64,000 nt of DNA from Notolepis coatsorum (taxonomy: Eukaryota > Chordata > Actinopteri > Aulopiformes > Paralepididae), in the NCBI GenBank assembly GCA_963971535.1, contig OZ020592.1, forward strand, positions 128,022,225 to 128,086,224, in the 5' to 3' direction. This document shows, piece by piece, positions 60,175 to 64,000 of the stretch. The notes below the pieces were generated by a model. It was not told the origin of the DNA, did no database searches, and worked only from the letters and a program-made list of their open reading frames with translations. Position 1 is the stretch's first letter, and each line of letters starts with the position of its first letter. A program made the position numbers and the translations under genes.

Positions 60175-61400
60175 TTATTGTTCGTTGAGCAACCTGATGG
60201 CCTGGGGATAGAAGCTTCTTCTGAGTCTTTCTGTGCTTGCCATGAGACTCCGGTATTGCTTGCCTGACCGCAGCAGTTCAACGAGGCAGTTGTTTGGGTG
60301 GCTGGAGTCTTTGATAATTCTCTTGGCCTTACCCATGCACCGCTTGTTGTAAATGTTCTGGAGAGTGGGAAGCCCCGCTCCAATTGTGCGTTCGGCTGAA
60401 CGGGCCACTCTCTGAAGTCTGCTGCGGTCTTGTGCGGTGCTATTCCCAAACCAGGAGGTGATATTACCAGTCAGGATGCTCTCTATTGTGCATGAGTAGA
60501 AGTTCTTAAGGATCTTCTGACTGACTTGGAACTTCCTTAGGCGCCTGAGGAAGTAGAGGCGTTGCCGTGCCTTTTTCACAACACTGTCAATGTGTGTGGT
60601 CCATGTCAAGTCCTCGGATATGTGGACTCCTAGGTACTTGAAACTGTTCACTCTCTCAACTGGTGCCCCGTCGATGCTGATGGGGCTGTAGTCCCTGACC
60701 CCGACCTCCTGAAGTCCACAATCATCTCTTTTGTTTTGCTAACGTTCAGGGAGAGGCAGTTCTCCTGACACCACTGCGACAGATTCTCTACCTCTTCCAG
60801 GTAGGCCCTCTCGTCGTTGGCAGAGATCAGGCCCACCACTACTGTGTCATCAGTAATTGTGTTGTTCCGCTGTGCCACACAGTCATGTGTGTACAGGGAG
60901 TAGAGGAGGGGACTCAGAACACAGCCCTGGGGGGCCCCTATGTTGAGCGTGATGGATGAGGAGGTGCAGTTGCCTGCTCTTTTTTTTTTTTTTTTTTACT
61001 TAGACCAGTCAGCTGGTTCTTTTAGCGTTTATCGCTTTTTCATCGCATTCATACTTGGTCAAGTTCGACCGACAGAAGCAGGCTGAAAGGGTTCAGATGG
61101 GGGGGAAGACACTCTGGGAAAGGCACGGCTGCCGTCCGGGATTCGAACGCGCTCAGCCCCAGATCCGTGACGAGCACGGTTGTCCACGGCGCTGAAATAG
61201 CACTCGCGGTACGTGGTGAGCTACTGGAGCTCCCCACAGTTGCCTGCTCTTACCACCTGGGGTCTACCCGTCAGGATGTCCAAGACCCACTGGCAGAGGT
61301 CATAGTTCAAGCCCAGGTCCCTGAGCTTGGCTATGAGTTTGGAGGGGACTATGGTATTGAATGCTGAGCTGTAGTCAATGAACAGCATTCTCACATAGTT
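60175..61400 (-). pseudogene. Rex1-like reverse transcriptase, broken
   Basis: Pieces on the minus strand: 61400-61252 ([21 protein letters not shown], motif A), then the SINE, then 60960-60881 ([10 protein letters not shown], motif B), 60878-60651 ([19 protein letters not shown]) and 60651-60175 (FKYLGVHISEDLTW to RLLNEQ). Besides the SINE there are frame changes near 60878 and 60655. It is clearly older than the + strand copy. Confidence 0.85.
60982..61236 (-). mobile_element. tRNA-derived SINE inside Rex1
   Basis: A 255-bp insert flanked by a perfect 15-bp duplication CAGTTGCCTGCTCTT (60967-60981, 61237-61251). On the minus strand it starts with a tRNA-like head: A-box-like TAGCTCACCACGTACCG near 61220 and B-box-like GCGTTCGAATCCC near 61150. 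It continues with a body of about 130 bases and ends in a poly-A tail (T run 60981-60998 on the + strand). All features of target-primed SINE insertion are present. Confidence 0.9.
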
Positions 61401-61556
61401 CCCCTGCCTCTTGTCCAGGTGGCCTGTATCAGTTCCACAACCGTTCCTATTTCCGGGGTAGGCCTGATTGGCCCCAACAGGCACGTGACCCGCCGCGGCC
61501 ACGCCCCGCGGCAGCCCCAGGACGCGGCAACGAGGCTGCTGTGGTTCACCGCCGCT

Positions 61557-63156
61557 TTCCGCCTTCAACGCCGCAGAGTTACCATACGCTATACAATATA
61601 CTATGCAATGTACTAATATACAATACGGCTCACTTTTCCCACTTCAATGACAGAGCCGCTGTTTAATAATATTGTCGCGGCAGCATTATGTAGCAGTAAT
61701 CCCCCCTTTTTTACCATCGACAAATAGCTCAATTGGTAATGCTGCTTGGCTGTGGATCCTATGGTCCGTTTGTGACAAGTTCGATTCCCTTAAATTTTTT
61801 TATTTTATTTTTAACGTGCATTGCACTATAGCGTATTGTATATTGTATATTGTATGGTACAGTAACAGTCTCTGGAGCGCAACAGTAAGAAGCATTTGCA
61901 CTGCAACGCATACACCTTACTGTAAATTGTACCTCATCCCATTTCTGCTTTGCACTATAGCGTATTGTATATTGTATATTGTATGGTACAGTAACGGTCT
62001 CTGGAGCGCAACAGTAAGAAGCATTTGCACTGCAACGCGTACACCTTACTGTAAATTGTACCTCATCCCATTTCTGCTTTGCACTATAGCGTATTGTATA
62101 TTGGTACATTGCATTGTATATTGTATGGTACAGTAACGGTCTCTGGAGCACGCCAGCATTTGCACTGCATACACCTTACTGTAAATTGTATCTCATCCCA
62201 TTTCTGCTTTGCACTATAGCGTATTGTATATTGTATGGTAACTCAGTTACTTCTCAGTCTCTGGAGCGCAACAGTAAGAAGCATTTGCACTGCAACGCAT
62301 ACACCTTACTGTAAATTGTACCTCATCCCATTTCTGCTTTGCACTATAGCGTATTGTATATTGTATATTGTATGGTACAGTAACGGTCTCTGGAGCGCAA
62401 CAGTAAGAAGCATTTGCACTGCAACGCGTACACCTTACTGTAAATTGTACCTCATCCCATTTCTGCTTTGCACTATAGCGTATTGTATATTGGTACATTG
62501 CATTGTATATTGTATGGTACAGTAACGGTCTCTGGAGCACGCCAGCATTTGCACTGCAACGCATACACCTTACTGTAAATTGTACCTCATCCCATTTCTG
62601 CTTTGCACTATAGCGTATTGTATATTGTATGGTAACTCAGTTACTTCTATTCTGCCTCGAACGCTGTACATATGTCTCTATACTATTTTATTTCATACAA
62701 CAATGTATGCCTTTCAAATGTTAAATGATAAATGATTGCATGATACACACGCTCGCGCAAATTTGCTGCTGCGGGCGGCGTTGAAGGCGGAAAGTGCAAA
62801 TGCTTCTTACTGTTGCGCTCCAGAGACCGTTACTGCACCATACAATATACAATATACAATACGCTATAGTGCAATGCACGTTAAAAAAAAATTAAAAATA
62901 AAATTTAAGGGAATCGAACTTGTCATAAAACAGACCATAGGATCCACAGCCAAGCAGCGTTAGCAATTGAGCTAGTTGTCGATGGTAAAAAAGGGGGGAT
63001 TACTGCTACAGAATGCTGCCGCGATGGAGCTCCGCCGCGACAATATTATTAAACAGCGGCTCTGTCATTGAAGTGGGAAAAGTGAGCCGTATTGTATATT
63101 AGTACATTGCATAGTATATTGTATAGCGTATGGTAACTCTGCGGCGTTGAAGGCGG
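61557..63156. mobile_element. Inverted-repeat element with Rex1-derived satellite core
   Basis: The left arm (61557-61902) and right arm (62793-63156) are inverted copies of each other, about 350 bases long. Each arm holds a CCGCCTTCAACGCCGCAGAG end, a tRNA-like segment (61720-61791 and, inverted, 62985-62907) and one copy of sequence homologous to the Rex1 3' UTR. Between them lies a tandem array (61840-62680). No transposase is present. The relation of the arms to a known DNA transposon is not clear to me. Confidence 0.7.
61840..62680 (+). repeat. Tandem array of Rex1 3'-UTR-derived units
   Basis: The unit contains GTCTCTGGAGCGCAACAGTA, ACACCTTACTGTAAATTGTA and CTCATCCCATTTCTGCTTTG, all also present in the Rex1 3' UTR (59321-59570). 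Unit starts are near 61868, 61997, 62139, 62257, 62386 and 62527, so spacings are about 129, 142, 118, 129 and 141. The pattern is a three-unit block of about 389 bases repeated twice. Open frames across it on both strands are artefacts of the repeat. Confidence 0.85.
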
Positions 63157-63159
63157 TGT

Positions 63160-63715
63160 GGTAGTTTTCACAAGCAAACTGTATAATAAACTGTTCTGGG
63201 ACCGGACGGCAGCTGGCAGCTTTGGTAATGCACCCATCATACATTTCTAACTCACAGAAGATCGCTGCCAGTCCCCTACAAGAGGGGGAAGGTTGGTGAT
63301 ATAAAGGACTGAGTTTGCACATAGGCTGAATACGTTATCTACACTCTTACACAATAGACTACTGGCTTACTTCCTCAGGCCAAACTCAGAGACAATAGTG
63401 GCTTGTTGACCATAAACAATGACACACCAGACTTCTGTCTCAAACTCCCCAAGCCGAACCTTAGATACAATAGATCAATAGCCATCCTGACGTTTGGGGC
63501 TGGCTGAGACAATGGAAGTCGACACCAGGCCCTAAAACACAGGTTTATTACTTCTCACAACAGAAACGGCCAAGCTGCAGCTGTTTACAATTGGTCCCCC
63601 AATAGAAACTGCCACAGTCAGCTGTTAAAAGTAAATTTGGGGCAAAACATTACCTCCAGCAAAAATACCCTTAAAAGGCTTTTCCGGAACATGTCTAGTC
63701 AGAGAGGCAGTCACT
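63160..63715. other. Unassigned segment
   Basis: No coding sequence recognised. It leads into the promoter-like segment and may be part of the same unit, such as the U3 of an LTR that continues beyond the window. Confidence 0.4.
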
Positions 63716-63729
63716 TAGTCTCACCTAGC

Positions 63730-64000
63730 TCAGCCAATCAAACGTGGCAAAATGGGCGCTCCAATCGGAAGCCCTCTGGCTCAGAGCAAGACCTGCCCTT
63801 ATGACGTAAAGTCTGGTGGGAGGAGTTTAGTCTTTAAAATACGTGGTTCAGCTCAGATATACAGAACCCCACGAACAACTGAGCGAACAACATCCATTCT
63901 ACATTCTCTTCCCCCTACTGGCCGGAGGACCGCGTCGACGCATTGAGACGACAATTCCAACTACCATCGAAGAAGAAGAGCCGAGAACGAGAGATGCTTA
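63730..64000 (+). promoter_or_regulatory. Probable Pol II promoter at the window edge
   Basis: CCAAT boxes at 63734-63738 and 63761-63765, a CRE-like TGACGTAA at 63802-63809 and a TATA-like TTTAAAAT at 63833-63840 are in order and well spaced. Transcription would start near 63865 and read to the right, out of the window. It could drive a host gene or belong to an LTR. No start codon with a convincing frame is seen before the end. Confidence 0.5.

Larger units (their letters stand above)
59696..61430 (-). mobile_element. Second Rex1-like LINE, tail to tail with the first
   Basis: Its 3' end (59696, CAAGTTTCTTTATTAG on the + strand) faces the 3' end of the + copy across about 80 bases. Homology to the + copy runs to about 61400 and a little beyond. 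It contains the SINE insertion at 60982-61236. Confidence 0.85.

Noticed and set aside
61672-62525. Frames of about 100-155 codons on both strands
   Set aside because: They are made by the 118-142-base tandem repeat derived from Rex1 3' UTR, with repeated peptide blocks and no domain.

Overview
The window looks like repeat-rich intergenic DNA from a ray-finned (teleost) fish. This rests on the repeat families, all typical of teleosts: fish-type L1, L2/Maui-like and Rex1-like LINEs, a DIRS tyrosine-recombinase element, Ty3/gypsy and copia elements, and hAT elements with CAGGGGTTC-type ends. Very long (CT)n, (GT)n, (AT)n and (TATG)n tracts are unusually dense. That would suit a lineage such as the gadiforms, but this is a weak inference. 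I found no host gene I can name. Nearly all long open frames are transposon proteins or translations of simple repeats.

Layout. 1-3076: no gene recognised; CpG-rich GCTAAC-rich stretch at 1790-2080. 3077-5124: + strand L1 fragment cut by an hAT end fragment (5125-5463) that carries a CT tract. 5830-8906: + strand RTE-like LINE with only two visible lesions. 9093-16028: near full-length minus-strand L1 whose ORF1 is split by a 1.09-kb hAT-type insertion (14215-15304). 17616-21550: hAT element with perfect 16-bp TIRs, enclosing a foldback structure with tRNA-like arms. 22535-28175: complete LTR element with 2338-bp LTRs, a 965-bp non-coding interior and a predicted self-priming site. 28691-29008 and 29381-32690: opposed L2 copies, the second nearly full length. 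33434-38252: copia element (minus) with near-identical LTRs, half-tRNA priming site and lost RT core. 38770-39840: promoter-like DNA and a duplicated short exon-like unit. 40098-42010: 3' part of a DIRS element. 43417-53594: complete, young Ty3/gypsy element with gag, a canonical -1 frameshift signal and a 1624-codon pol. 54187-55220: solo LTR with a nested L1 tail. 56477-56659: one candidate host exon. 58169-61430: two Rex1-like copies tail to tail, one holding a tRNA-derived SINE. 61557-63156: an inverted-repeat element around a satellite made from Rex1 3'-UTR sequence. The last 300 bases look like a Pol II promoter.

How it works together. The window can be read as nested insertions, several proven by target-site duplications (TTCTC, ATTA, GAAAG, CAGAC, and 14-15 bp for the two target-primed insertions). 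Three LTR elements show three different ways of priming reverse transcription: self-priming with the transcript's own 5' end, an internal tRNA-iMet match, and the 3' end of tRNA-Pro. The gypsy element is the only one that looks capable of making a full set of proteins. The 22.5-28.2 kb element has no proteins and must be moved in trans if it is active.
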